Counted from the first letter of the stretch, positions 36,821-46,232 are shown. The stretch: 64,000 nt of DNA from Thermodesulfovibrio yellowstonii DSM 11347 (GCF_000020985.1 NC_011296.1:1912001-1976000), one strand, 5' to 3'. Numbers and translations are program-made. Notes: generated from the letters alone by a model not told the origin.

Positions 36821-38262
36821 ACTATAAAACTGTAATAAACATTATTGGCATAATTCTTATTATTCTTTCAATTTTTATGATTATTCCCATACTGGTCTCA
36901 ATTATTAATCATTCTTCGGACATACCAGCATTAGGGTTATCGTGTTTTTTAACGTTCTTCTGTGGTACTGTTATGCTCGCTTTAACTAAACAATACAGAC
37001 ATGAAGAATTGATGTATAGAGAAGCTTTTATGACAGTAACGCTTACATGGATAGCTGTTGCCTTTTTTGGTTGTCTTCCTTATATTTTTACAGGCTCTGT
37101 GAGTTCCTTTACAGACGCCTTTTTTGAGGCAATGTCTGGCTTTACAACAACAGGCGCAAGCATTTTTGCTGATGTGGAAAGCCTGCCTGCAGGACTTCTT
37201 TTCTGGAGAAGCATGACCCAGTGGATAGGTGGAATGGGAATTATAGTTTTTGTCCTTGCTGTTTTGCCTCTTATGGGTATTGGAGGGATGCAACTTTTTA
37301 AGGCTGAAGTTCCTGAGATAAGTGTTGATAAACTGAGGCCAAGAATTATTGATACAGCTAAATCATTGTGGTTTATCTATATTGGAATTACAGCTATTAT
37401 AATCATTCTTTATTTTATTGCTGGAATGGATATTTATGATGCAGTTTGTCATGCTTTTACAACAATTTCAACTGGTGGATTTTCAACAAAAAATGCAAGC
37501 ATTGCTCATTTCAAAAGTCCGATGCTTGAATATATATCAAGTTTTGGAATGTTTCTTGGAGGAATAAACTTTGCTTTGTATTTTTATCTTCTGAAAGGTC
37601 GTGTAAGAAGATTTCTTAAGAATGCGGAGTTCAGATTTTATTTTTGTATCATTTCTATTACTGTCGTTTTATTGACTGTTGACTTATTGTTTTATTATCA
37701 TTCTTTTTCTGAAGCGTTTAGGTACGCACTTTTTCAGGTTATCTCAATAATGACAACTACAGGTTATGCTACAGCTGATTATTTAAAATGGAGTTCTTTT
37801 TCGCAGTTGGTTCTATTGATAATTATGTTTTTTGGAGGAATGATAGGTTCTACAGGAGGTGGAATTAAACAGGTTAGGGTTTATTTAATGATTAAGCAAA
37901 TATACAGAGAATTTTATCAGCTTATTCATCCCCGTGCAGTGTTAGCTTTAAAGTTAGATGATAAATTTCTCACAAAAGAAATTCTTGGAAGTATATGGGG
38001 ATTTGTTTTCCTTGCAATATTTGTCTGTGCTCTGGCAAGTATTGGCATGACTGCAACAGGACTGGATATGGTAACTTCAGTTTCCACTGTAGTCTCATCA
38101 ATGAACAATGTAGGTCCTGCACTTGGCGAAGCAGGACCCGCTGGCAACTACTTTTCAATTCCTCCCTTAGGTAAATGGATACTCATTTTATGTATGCTTG
38201 CTGGCAGACTTGAGTATTATACAGTGCTAATACTTCTTACTCCTGCTTTCTGGAAAAGATAG
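36817..38262 (+). CDS. trkH: Trk potassium uptake channel TrkH
   Basis: 481-residue integral membrane protein with about ten or more hydrophobic segments and four selectivity-type loops (SGFTTTGASIF, ISTGGFSTKN, TTTGYATADYLKW region, MNNVGPALG). It moves K+ across the inner membrane with TrkA. Its 3' end overlaps the convergent protease gene by 26 bases. Confidence 0.95.
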   Translation: MNYKTVINIIGIILIILSIFMIIPILVSIINHSSDIPALGLSCFLTFFCGTVMLALTKQYRHEELMYREAFMTVTLTWIAVAFFGCLPYIFTGSVSSFTDAFFEAMSGFTTTGASIFADVESLPAGLLFWRSMTQWIGGMGIIVFVLAVLPLMGIGGMQLFKAEVPEISVDKLRPRIIDTAKSLWFIYIGITAIIIILYFIAGMDIYDAVCHAFTTISTGGFSTKNASIAHFKSPMLEYISSFGMFLGGINFALYFYLLKGRVRRFLKNAEFRFYFCIISITVVLLTVDLLFYYHSFSEAFRYALFQVISIMTTTGYATADYLKWSSFSQLVLLIIMFFGGMIGSTGGGIKQVRVYLMIKQIYREFYQLIHPRAVLALKLDDKFLTKEILGSIWGFVFLAIFVCALASIGMTATGLDMVTSVSTVVSSMNNVGPALGEAGPAGNYFSIPPLGKWILILCMLAGRLEYYTVLILLTPAFWKR

Positions 38263-39079
38263 CCTTAACCTTACTTTTTCTAACAGGGATATATTCAACT
38301 GACTGCCTCACAGGCTGTGGATAGAGATTCATAAGTAGCATTATTTCTTTGGGCATCTCAGTTGAAACAGGCAGTCCCAGTTCTTTTGCTTCCTCCGCAC
38401 TTATTGGGTAATCATGAGTCCATTTTCCTGAGACAAGCTTTTCAGCGATTTCCTCAGCTTTTTCAGAGGATTGGTTGTGCGATAGAATTTCTATTATTGT
38501 TTGTTTCATTTGTCTTATGGCTTTTTCAGCCTGATCTGCTAAGATTAAAGTATTATCATCAATATCACTTAAAGGTTTTTTCTGAAGCACGCTCAACACT
38601 GAAACAGCTGGTTGTTGCCCTATCTGTGGATCAAGTGGTCCCAATACAGCATGTTCACACATTACAATTTCATCTGCTGAAAGGGCTATCAGTGTCCCTC
38701 CTGACATTGCATAATGGGGAACAAACACTGTAACTTTAGCTTTCTGCCTTGAAAGGGCTCTTGCAATCTGTGTTGCTGCAATGGCAAGTCCTCCAGGGGT
38801 ATGAACAACAAGATCAATTGGAGTATCATCATCAGTTAAATGGATTGCCCTTAGTACTTCTTCTGAGTCATGAATATCAATGTATCTCATAATTGGAAAA
38901 CCAAGAAAGCTCATTGTTTCCTGCCTATGAACAAGAAGTATCACTCGGCTTCCGCGTTGTTTTTCAATTTCTCCAATAAGTTTCATCCTTGCATTCTCAA
39001 GCAGTCTCTGTCTGATTATAGGTTGTATAGCAATAATCATAAGAAAAATCCAGAAAAATATCATCGGATCAAAATGCAT
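38237..39079 (-). CDS. SDH-family Clp-fold serine protease, membrane-anchored
   Basis: 280 residues. An N-terminal membrane segment (IFFWIFLMIIAIQPII) and a ClpP/crotonase-type fold: TPIDLVVHTPGGLAIAATQIA, the nucleophile Ser in HYAMSGGTLIAL and the ..HAVLGPLDPQIGQ segment. This is the 'serine dehydrogenase proteinase' (PF01972) family, a membrane-associated protease probably acting on membrane proteins; its substrates are not known. AGGAGG precedes the ATG. Confidence 0.87.
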   Translation of the reverse strand: MHFDPMIFFWIFLMIIAIQPIIRQRLLENARMKLIGEIEKQRGSRVILLVHRQETMSFLGFPIMRYIDIHDSEEVLRAIHLTDDDTPIDLVVHTPGGLAIAATQIARALSRQKAKVTVFVPHYAMSGGTLIALSADEIVMCEHAVLGPLDPQIGQQPAVSVLSVLQKKPLSDIDDNTLILADQAEKAIRQMKQTIIEILSHNQSSEKAEEIAEKLVSGKWTHDYPISAEEAKELGLPVSTEMPKEIMLLMNLYPQPVRQSVEYIPVRKSKVKAIFSRKQE

Positions 39080-39100
39080 CTTAGCCTCCTACTATTTTTA

Positions 39101-41245
39101 TTAAGCTTTATCACCTCTTCCCCAAATTATCTCTATTGCAGAGTATTTAATAGCTTTTTTAATAATTTCTTCAAAATTAATTAAACTTCTTCCCTTTACA
39201 GCAATGGCATACTGGAAATTACCAAGGAGACGGGAATTAAGATAAAGAGGCTTCAAGGTTTCAGCAACTATTCCCCTTGTTGTATTTGCATCAATGTTTA
39301 TAATTTTTTCATCAGGCAACTTTAACTGAAAACTCAGTGGCACAACTCCCTCAAAAACAGTTCCTGGCAACAGAGGTTCTGTGAAAATGTGAACTTCACT
39401 GAAGCCAACCTTCTTGAGGGCATAATGAAGTGTCCAAGGCTTCCAGCGGGTTACATGATGGGGTGGGTAGTCATTATACCACCATTTGTATTTTCTGTAA
39501 CCCTTTGCTGTATTTTCAAACTTATAAAATGGTGGGCAACTTAAAATTAAAATGCCTCTGTCTGCAAGCAATGAATATATATCCTCTAAAAACTCTGATG
39601 GCGCATGGACATGTTCAAGAACTTCAAAAGCTGTTATTACATCATAAGACAATTTGTATTCTTCAGGAAGTTCATCAAAAGACATAGCCTTGACAACATT
39701 TAGTTTGAATTTATCTGTTGCTATATTCACAGCTTTCTCAGAGGCTTCCATTCCATAAACTTCAAATCCAATTTTTTTTGCAATCAGCATAAAAAAGCCT
39801 GTAGAACAGCCTATATCAAGAAGTTTGCCCTTTGAAACTTGAGAAAGAATAGGAAGCAAAACATTAAATCTGGGAACCCTACTCCATTTTTCTACTTCAA
39901 TTTTCTCATCTTCAATATTTTGATAGGATTCATAAGCTAAACCAGAGCCAAAATTAAGGAGATCGCCATACTTTTTTTCATAGGTTTTCTCATAGTCCAT
40001 AACTTTCATAGGATGTGTAAACTGCAACCCACAGGATGGACATTCAAAGACTCTTGAACTATTTATTAGCTCAAATAGAGGAATCTCTCCTTCAAAATCA
40101 CAAACTATGCACTTATTTGGTTTTTCATAATCTTTTTCAGTCAGTAACTTAGCATCATTAAGAGCAAAATAAATTATCTTAGGTGGAATGCTTTCTATAC
40201 AAGGGCTATAAAACTGTCTTTTTACCTGTGCTTCAATGCATGGCTCTGTTGTTGCATGTTTCATACAGGGTGCAACACAGGTCTGCCCAATATAGTTTGG
40301 CGATACAGGTATTACAGTTGGATAGTTTGATGTTCTTAATTCTGCATCAACCGGACCTGTAATCAAAACTGTTGGCTTTTCAAGCCCTGCAGCTATATGC
40401 AAAGTTGCTGTATCTGCTGTGATTACAGCATCGGAAAGAGCTACAGAGGCAATCAGATATCTTATATCTTTCATGAAAACTGAAAGATTTGCAGCTCTTA
40501 TTCCATAAGCATCAAGGGCTGTCTCAACAGTTATATCTTCTTCGGGCATTGAACATATGACAGGGACATATTCATTCCATATGAGGTCTTCAATTTCTTT
40601 AAGCAGTCTCGGTGGAAGAGTTCTATGAACAGAAGAGGCAAGATAATGGAAAAGAAGCACCTTTTTACCGCCTGAAGCTTCCCTGATTTTATCAAATGCT
40701 TCTTTCATTTCAGCTAAAACAGCTTGATTAATTAATACATCCGGGGTTTCCTTATCAGTCTTATATATATAAAGTTTCCAAAGATAGTAATCAACCAAAG
40801 ATAGATTATCAAACTGAGGAGCATTAACCATTTCAATAACCTTAACAATATAGTCAGCCTTTGCAACTTCTTTAAATAGTATAGGCATTGGAAAAAGATT
40901 ATCAATATAGGGCAATCCCTCCAAAACTGGCTTTGCCTTTCCTGAGATGGTTACATTAAGCGTCATTTCTGGATATCTTTTTTTTACCTCCCTTAGGGCA
41001 GGCGTCATACAGAGAGCATCACCTATTGCAGCCTGGGCTATGACAAGAAGGGTTTTCCCATTTAGATTTTCACCTCTATAAAAAGGAGGTAGCACACTGT
41101 GAGCTTGTTCAAAGGCTGATTTTATTGGTTCTGGAAGAAGATTGAAAACATCATCGGCAAAGAGAAACTTGTCTCCAGGCTTAATTTTAAAATCATAACC
41201 ATTAAAGTTTAGCTCAATTTTGCCTTTTGCTTTCCATACTTTCAT
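39101..41245 (-). CDS. Glycosyltransferase family 9 / SAM methyltransferase fusion
   Basis: 714 residues. The N-terminal half is a heptosyltransferase-like GT9 domain (TLLVIAQAAIGDALCMTPALREVKKRYP; DAVITADTATLHIAAGLEKPTVLITGP). A Cys-rich region follows (CVAPCMKHATTEPC; CIVCDFEG ... FECPSCGLQFTHP, a likely zinc ribbon). The C-terminal half is a class I SAM methyltransferase (LLDIGCSTGFFMLIAKKIG; DVITAFEVLEHV). Probably decorates a surface glycan. Its start overlaps the HEPN gene by four bases. The ring of motility genes nearby hints at flagellin or cell-surface glycosylation, but that is speculative. Confidence 0.85.
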   Translation of the reverse strand: MKVWKAKGKIELNFNGYDFKIKPGDKFLFADDVFNLLPEPIKSAFEQAHSVLPPFYRGENLNGKTLLVIAQAAIGDALCMTPALREVKKRYPEMTLNVTISGKAKPVLEGLPYIDNLFPMPILFKEVAKADYIVKVIEMVNAPQFDNLSLVDYYLWKLYIYKTDKETPDVLINQAVLAEMKEAFDKIREASGGKKVLLFHYLASSVHRTLPPRLLKEIEDLIWNEYVPVICSMPEEDITVETALDAYGIRAANLSVFMKDIRYLIASVALSDAVITADTATLHIAAGLEKPTVLITGPVDAELRTSNYPTVIPVSPNYIGQTCVAPCMKHATTEPCIEAQVKRQFYSPCIESIPPKIIYFALNDAKLLTEKDYEKPNKCIVCDFEGEIPLFELINSSRVFECPSCGLQFTHPMKVMDYEKTYEKKYGDLLNFGSGLAYESYQNIEDEKIEVEKWSRVPRFNVLLPILSQVSKGKLLDIGCSTGFFMLIAKKIGFEVYGMEASEKAVNIATDKFKLNVVKAMSFDELPEEYKLSYDVITAFEVLEHVHAPSEFLEDIYSLLADRGILILSCPPFYKFENTAKGYRKYKWWYNDYPPHHVTRWKPWTLHYALKKVGFSEVHIFTEPLLPGTVFEGVVPLSFQLKLPDEKIINIDANTTRGIVAETLKPLYLNSRLLGNFQYAIAVKGRSLINFEEIIKKAIKYSAIEIIWGRGDKA

Positions 41246-41631
41246 AAATCACCATAAATTGAATTCTCCACAAAGGTTTTGAATTTCTCAACTTTTTCAA
41301 AGTAATTCTCAATATCTATAGATTCTTCCATGATTAGTCCATATCGGAATTCTACGGCAAAAGGGGTTAAATCTATAAGATCGTCAATAAAATCAGGAAC
41401 TTTTATATTGTTTTCCTCGCAAAGCTCTATTAATTTTTCAATATCATGTATTTTGGGAAAATTGACATTTTTTTTAGCCAAGAGAGCTTTTAAAAACTTC
41501 TCTGTTGCCTGTTGAAGATGAAAAAATAAAAGTTGCCTGCTGATTTCTTGATCAGATAAGTTCTTCTCCACCAATTTGAGATCATCACAGGCAATCTTGA
41601 AAAAATTCTCAAATTCACTGATTTTTTTCAT
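41242..41631 (-). CDS. HEPN-domain protein of a MNT/HEPN pair
   Basis: 129-residue helical protein with the HEPN-type core (DQEISRQLLFFHLQQATEKFLKALLAKK; KIHDIEKLIELCEE). In MntA-HepT modules the HEPN partner is an RNase toxin, neutralised by the nucleotidyltransferase through AMPylation. It overlaps the upstream MNT gene by 17 bases and the next gene by four. A classic R-x4-6-H motif was not clearly seen, so RNase activity is uncertain. Confidence 0.85.
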   Translation of the reverse strand: MKKISEFENFFKIACDDLKLVEKNLSDQEISRQLLFFHLQQATEKFLKALLAKKNVNFPKIHDIEKLIELCEENNIKVPDFIDDLIDLTPFAVEFRYGLIMEESIDIENYFEKVEKFKTFVENSIYGDL

Positions 41632-41956
41632 ATACTAATTTACCCCTTTGATTTGCCTCAGCTATAACACTGTTTTTCCAGCTTTTAGAATAAAAATCAA
41701 ACTCCTCCAGAGATAGAACAATTATATCAAAAGGATATTTTAATCCCTTAAGACTTTTTCTAATCTTTCTATATTCATCAATTTTTGACCCTCTAACTGA
41801 AGTTACCACGATTATATCAATATCACTATCTAAACGAGGAGTTCCGTAGGCATATGAACCAAAAAAAATAATCTTGTCTGGTGAGGTTACAGAGATGATT
41901 CTTTTAATAATCTCTTGAATTGGAAGACTTTCTATTGTCTGATTTTCATTTTTCAT
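41615..41956 (-). CDS. Minimal nucleotidyltransferase (MNT) of a MNT/HEPN pair
   Basis: 113 residues with the nucleotidyltransferase signature IIFFGSYAYGTPRLDSDIDIIVV (GS..G..DSDID) and a later Asp in PFDIIVLSLEEFD. Predicted antitoxin that AMPylates the HEPN partner. It follows fliW by 18 bases on the same strand. Confidence 0.88.
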   Translation of the reverse strand: MKNENQTIESLPIQEIIKRIISVTSPDKIIFFGSYAYGTPRLDSDIDIIVVTSVRGSKIDEYRKIRKSLKGLKYPFDIIVLSLEEFDFYSKSWKNSVIAEANQRGKLVYEKNQ

Positions 41957-41974
41957 ACTCTATTATATCAAACC

Positions 41975-42385
41975 TTACTTCTTAATTGGCTCTTTGAAAC
42001 TGTAACGGTCATCTTCAAGAAGAATCTGTACACCAATTTTTTTATTTTTGTTTATCACAAAGGGTGATTTAAGATTTGCAGCAACCCCATCATTGTATTT
42101 AAGTAGAGATACGTATATTTCAAGCTCCTCTTCGCTTTTTGCATCAAGAACAGAGACAATTTCATCACTAAGTTCAAAGCCATAATCAGGAAAATATTTA
42201 AAGGGCTGTATAATAAGCATAGCAACATCTGTATCATCAATGGCTATTAGCCATTTCACAGGCTCAATAAGGTCTTTTATAATAAATCTATCAAAGGGCA
42301 CGCCAGGTATGCCAAGGGGAAAGTAGATTATCTCATTTTCGTCAATGTTAAGTTCGCCAAAACGCTCTGATTTAAGAATTATCAT
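41975..42385 (-). CDS. fliW: Flagellar assembly factor FliW
   Basis: 136 residues with the FliW pattern (YFPLGIPGVPFDRFIIKDL; WLIAIDDTDVAMLIIQPF). Binds CsrA and relieves repression of flagellin translation until flagellin is secreted. Overlaps csrA by 14 bases, the standard csrA-fliW arrangement. Confidence 0.95.
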   Translation of the reverse strand: MIILKSERFGELNIDENEIIYFPLGIPGVPFDRFIIKDLIEPVKWLIAIDDTDVAMLIIQPFKYFPDYGFELSDEIVSVLDAKSEEELEIYVSLLKYNDGVAANLKSPFVINKNKKIGVQILLEDDRYSFKEPIKK

Positions 42386-42656
42386 CTTTTTGCTCCTTGT
42401 TTTGAGATGCTCCGACCTTATTCATTGAATTTTCAGCCTTAAGAAGCAATTCATCAAGTTTCAATTCCTTTGCTGTATTTAATGCCTCAATATTACTCTC
42501 TTTAAGCTTCTCATAAAGTTCCTCTCTGAAGATAGCCATACCCTTTGGTGCTTCTATACCAATTTTTACTTGTGAGCCATCAACATTGACTATTTTGATA
42601 ACTATGTTGTCTCCTATTCTGATTGACTGACCAATCTTCCTTGTTAGAACTAACAA
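42372..42656 (-). CDS. csrA: Carbon storage regulator CsrA
   Basis: 94 residues. The core MLVLTRKIGQSIRIGDNIVI ... VKIGIEAPKGMAIFREELYEKL is canonical. It carries a C-terminal extension of about 30 residues (KLDELLLKAENSMNKVGASQNKEQ) compared with the usual 61-70 residue proteins. RNA-binding translational repressor of flagellin in the CsrA-FliW system. A 15-bp palindrome lies 60 bases upstream. Confidence 0.95.
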   Translation of the reverse strand: MLVLTRKIGQSIRIGDNIVIKIVNVDGSQVKIGIEAPKGMAIFREELYEKLKESNIEALNTAKELKLDELLLKAENSMNKVGASQNKEQKDDNS

Positions 42657-42716
42657 TTAATGCATCCCCTTTCGGATTTCTCCATATAATTTATATGACT
42701 GCGCAAAAAATTGCAA

Positions 42717-42731
42717 CTGTTAGACTAACAG
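42717..42731. promoter_or_regulatory. Palindrome upstream of csrA
   Basis: CTGTTAG-A-CTAACAG, perfect 7-bp arms around one base, about 60 bases before the csrA ATG. Possible operator. Weak evidence on its own. Confidence 0.35.
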
Positions 42732-42764
42732 GTAATTAGGATAGCAGAGAGAAAAGTGTTATTC

Positions 42765-43080
42765 TGTCCCTCTTTCTGTCTTCCGATCACCTGTCCTCTA
42801 TCATTCTGAGGAGCGTTAGCGATGAAGAATCTCCTCCCTTTCTAAAAGGAAGAGACCCCTCGGCTTCGTCTCAGGGTGACAAAGCGGAGATTCCTCGCAT
42901 CCATTGAGGGTACTCGGGATGGCAAAAGAAAAAGATGACCCTTTCGGGGCAGATTCTTCGGGGTCATTGAAACCCCCTCTGAATGACAATAAAAAGAGAG
43001 ACCCCTCGCTAAAGCTCGGGGTGACAAAGAAAATGTCATTCCGAACGGAGCAAAGCGGAGTGAGGAATCTCCTCATCTTT
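42765..43080. repeat. Composite of dispersed repeat elements
   Basis: At least five recognisable half-elements in both orientations: TCATTCTGAGGAGCG..GAAGAATCTCC, GAGACCCCTCGGCTTCGTCTC..GGGTGAC, GCAGATTCTTCGGGGTCATT, GAGACCCCTCGC..CTCGGGGTGAC, GTCATTCCGAACGGAGC..GAGGAATCTCC. The GC content is higher than in the flanking genes. Both strands can be translated into short frames that are not genes. Confidence 0.75.
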
Positions 43081-43098
43081 GATTAATAAATAAAATTG

Positions 43099-44526
43099 CT
43101 ATCTGAGGAAATCAAAAAGATTGTTTCTAAAAAAGTCTGTAAGAGTAACTCTCATCGCTTGAAGTACTGTCATTCTCTGATTGAGTTCTGAAATAACCTG
43201 AAGAGCATCGGCATCTTGGTCATTGGAAAGATTTTGATTTGTATTTGTTTTGACTTCCAGATTATAATCAGTAATACTTTCTATTTTATTGAGCCTTGCT
43301 CCAATAATTGATTGCTGTTTATATAGTTTATCTGCAATCTTATCAAAGTAGTCTACTGCTTTCTGAATCCTTCCCTGATCATTATTTTCAAGGGCAACTT
43401 TAAGAAAATAAAGAGCTCTGAGGTAGTAGTTTTCATTAAGATAGTTATTGTTGAAACTGTAATAGTTAGGGTCTGTGGGATCTGTAATGTAGTTGTATCC
43501 GTTAATGTTTCCCTCAAGGCTCATATTTGATGAGCCAGAATCAGGATTATAGGATAAAAGATTAAGCCCTGTATTAGCAGCGTCTGTGGTGCTCACCTGA
43601 ATTCTTATTTTATCAGACTTTCCGTTAGGCACACTATTTATAACAAGCCTGTAATCAGGAGAACCAGAGGTTCCTACATTCACAACCCATGCCTTTACAT
43701 AATCACCTGCTTGAGAGTTTATAGCGTCTCTTACATCATTAAGAGACGCCCCTGAAGAAATTGTAACTGATACTGATTCATTATCACCAAGTTGAATCGT
43801 AAGAGTTCCTCCATTAGTTGTGAATCCTGCTGTTGGATCAGTTATTGCTCCTCCTGAAGGCTGAGGCATAAGCAAAGCAGAAAGAGGGTCAGCATCATGT
43901 AATTGTGTTCCTGAGGTTGTAACTGTCTGATTATAGGGGGTAAAAACCTTTATATTTCCATAAGGATCAGTTGGATCAACTTGATAAGTAAAAAACTCTG
44001 TTGCTGGCAAATTCACTGCCACGTCAAGGAAAAAGCTTATATCAAGATACTGAAGATTTGTATCAGATTGATAAAGACCTGTTGTTGAATTAACAGGGGG
44101 AGTATCAGCTTTATAACCTCCAAATATATACCTGCCTGATACTTTTGTATTTATTGTTTCAATACTGCGTTGAATTAGAGTATCTACTTCCTGTGCCAGG
44201 GCAAGTCTATCTGTAGCAGAAAGTGTATCAGTTGAGCCATTAACTGCATACTGTTTTGCCTTTATTGCCATGTTTTTCAGATCATTTATTGCTGTCTCAA
44301 GCGAAGAATTATAAATTTTAGCAGTATCAATTACTCTTGAATATTCGTCAAGAGCAGAAAGTTCTGTTTTGTATTTAACAATTCTTGAAATAGCAACAGG
44401 GTCATCACTGGGAGAAAGAACTCTTTTGCCTGTAGTAAGCTGTTTTTGAGCTTTATACATTGCTTCTATCTGCGTATTCATATCATTTATAAATGTCTTA
44501 TAAAAGAAACCTGTTGTAACCTTCAT
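43099..44526 (-). CDS. flgL: Flagellar hook-filament junction protein FlgL (HAP3)
   Basis: 475 residues, longer than the usual 300-400 because of a variable middle domain. N-terminal flagellin-like coiled coil (TQIEAMYKAQKQLTTGKRVLSPSDDPVAISRI) and C-terminal helix (DALQVISELNQRMTVLQAMRVTLTDFF). Joins the hook to the filament with FlgK. It follows flgK after 41 bases that contain a stem-loop. Confidence 0.92.
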   Translation of the reverse strand: MKVTTGFFYKTFINDMNTQIEAMYKAQKQLTTGKRVLSPSDDPVAISRIVKYKTELSALDEYSRVIDTAKIYNSSLETAINDLKNMAIKAKQYAVNGSTDTLSATDRLALAQEVDTLIQRSIETINTKVSGRYIFGGYKADTPPVNSTTGLYQSDTNLQYLDISFFLDVAVNLPATEFFTYQVDPTDPYGNIKVFTPYNQTVTTSGTQLHDADPLSALLMPQPSGGAITDPTAGFTTNGGTLTIQLGDNESVSVTISSGASLNDVRDAINSQAGDYVKAWVVNVGTSGSPDYRLVINSVPNGKSDKIRIQVSTTDAANTGLNLLSYNPDSGSSNMSLEGNINGYNYITDPTDPNYYSFNNNYLNENYYLRALYFLKVALENNDQGRIQKAVDYFDKIADKLYKQQSIIGARLNKIESITDYNLEVKTNTNQNLSNDQDADALQVISELNQRMTVLQAMRVTLTDFFRNNLFDFLR

Positions 44527-44545
44527 CTTTTACCCCCTTTCACTT

Positions 44546-44567
44546 AGAGAGGACTAAAACCCTCTCT
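44546..44567 (-). other. Stem-loop between flgK and flgL
   Basis: AGAGAGG (44546-44552) pairs perfectly with CCTCTCT (44561-44567) around an 8-base loop, just after the flgK stop. No T-run follows on the minus strand, so it is more likely an RNA processing or stability element than a terminator. Confidence 0.4.
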
Positions 44568-46232
44568 TTAGCTCACCATATCAAAAAGTGTTGCAAGTAT
44601 TTCATCAGCAACTTTTATTACTCTTGCCGAAGCTTCATACATTTTTTGATACTTTATGAGATTAACTGCCTCTTCATCAAGGCTTACACCAGATACATCC
44701 TGTCTTCTTTTTTCAATTTCCTCAACAAGAGACTGTTGAAAACTTTTCTGTGTTTGTGCACTTGAGGAATAAACTCCAACTTCAGAAACAATTGCCCTGT
44801 AAAAATCTATTGGAGTTGAATTACCAATGATTTCACTGTCTAAAAGAGAATATATTGCCCTTGCATTCTCATTATCCATTTCTCCACTGGTCGTGGTAGG
44901 ATTAGCTGCTGCGGCTGCAATCTTTTGAGTATCTGTTATTTCAACATTAAATAATAAACCTGAATGTTGCTTTATTTGAAAGGTAAAATCAAGAGTATTA
45001 TCTGGATTTTTTATTGTCACTTCTATGTCATTAAAACTTAATTTATAGTAAGTATCTGTTCCTTTTGTCCATGAAGTTACTGTAGGAGTTATAGATGAAG
45101 AAGTTGTATTATCTGTAACAGTCCACGCCGGAGGTACAGCACTCCCATCAAACTCAACTTGATACTCATCATAGGTATTTGTATTTACATTATTTATTTT
45201 AAAAGATATGTCTGAATATGGAGATGTTGGAGAAGAAGGAGATGACACAGTTAAATCATAAAGCTGACTGAAAAAATTATTTCCCGTTGTTCCATCAAGC
45301 CCGTAACCCTGTCTGTGCTGAGCATTTATTGCCTCGGTGAGGTCAAAAACAAGCATATTAAGCTTCTCCATATATTCAGGGATTGTCTCATCTCTCAAGT
45401 CTATCTCTGCTTTGAGTTTTCCTCCCTGAATTAATCGTGTAACATCTATGCTTCCTGAAACAGTTTCAAGGCTAAACTGCATGTTTTGTTTACTGTCAAG
45501 GGCTGTACTCAAATGGTAAACCTTGCCTCCATCAACAAGAGGCATTCCACCAAGCAGAATAGAGTATCTACCTGAATTGTCTTCAAAGTAAGTGATTTGA
45601 ACAATGTCATTGAGCTGCTTTACAAGATTGTCTCTCTGGTCTTTGGCATCAAGCGAACCAGGGCTTGCAGCAATCTTTTCATTCAGTTCATTGATTTGAT
45701 CAAGATAGTTGTTTACCTGATTAACAAGACTTTGTGTATCTTTATAAATTTCCTGTCTTTCATCAATGAGAGATTTATAGGAAAGATTTAATCTTTTAGT
45801 AAGATAATTTGCCTTATCAAGAAGAAGTGTTCTCTCTGCTGTTCCAGAAGGATTTTGGCTTAATTCCTGCCAGGCATTAAAAAAATCATTTATTGAATTA
45901 CTAAAAGCAGTTTCAGAGGCATCATTAAAGATATTCTCCAATCTGAGCATTCCATTGTATACTACATCCCAGTAAGCAAGATTAGAACTCTCTGTTTTAA
46001 GCTGAAGGTCTATGAAGGAGTCATACATTCGGCGGATATCTTCAAGCTTTACTCCTCTTCCAGTAACTCCTGAGAGACTCAAAATACCTGAGCTCATATT
46101 TTGAAAAATTACATCCTGCCTTGTATATCCTTCTGTAGCTGCATTTGATATATTATGTGATACAACCTCAAGGGCTTTCTGATAAGTAAGCACTCCTGTT
46201 TTTCCAATATCAAAGAGAGCAGTAAGGCTCAT
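44568..46232 (-). CDS. flgK: Flagellar hook-associated protein FlgK (HAP1)
   Basis: 554 residues. N-terminal rod/hook motif (YQKALEVVSHNISNAATEGYTRQDV) and C-terminal motif (VSLDEEAVNLIKYQKMYEASARVIKVADEILATLFDMVS) are those of FlgK. First junction protein on the hook. Directly follows flgN, its export chaperone, on the same strand. Confidence 0.95.
   Translation of the reverse strand: MSLTALFDIGKTGVLTYQKALEVVSHNISNAATEGYTRQDVIFQNMSSGILSLSGVTGRGVKLEDIRRMYDSFIDLQLKTESSNLAYWDVVYNGMLRLENIFNDASETAFSNSINDFFNAWQELSQNPSGTAERTLLLDKANYLTKRLNLSYKSLIDERQEIYKDTQSLVNQVNNYLDQINELNEKIAASPGSLDAKDQRDNLVKQLNDIVQITYFEDNSGRYSILLGGMPLVDGGKVYHLSTALDSKQNMQFSLETVSGSIDVTRLIQGGKLKAEIDLRDETIPEYMEKLNMLVFDLTEAINAQHRQGYGLDGTTGNNFFSQLYDLTVSSPSSPTSPYSDISFKINNVNTNTYDEYQVEFDGSAVPPAWTVTDNTTSSSITPTVTSWTKGTDTYYKLSFNDIEVTIKNPDNTLDFTFQIKQHSGLLFNVEITDTQKIAAAAANPTTTSGEMDNENARAIYSLLDSEIIGNSTPIDFYRAIVSEVGVYSSSAQTQKSFQQSLVEEIEKRRQDVSGVSLDEEAVNLIKYQKMYEASARVIKVADEILATLFDMVS

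Larger units (their letters stand above)
42657..43098. other. csrA-flgL intergenic region
   Basis: 442 bases with no gene. The csrA-proximal 100 bases hold an AT-rich promoter-like region and the palindrome at 42717-42731; the remainder (about 42765-43080) is a composite of several head-to-head copies of the dispersed repeat. Confidence 0.7.

Noticed and set aside
42816-43086. Several frames on both strands between csrA and flgL
   Set aside because: Composite dispersed repeats; no ribosome sites and typical repeat-derived peptides.
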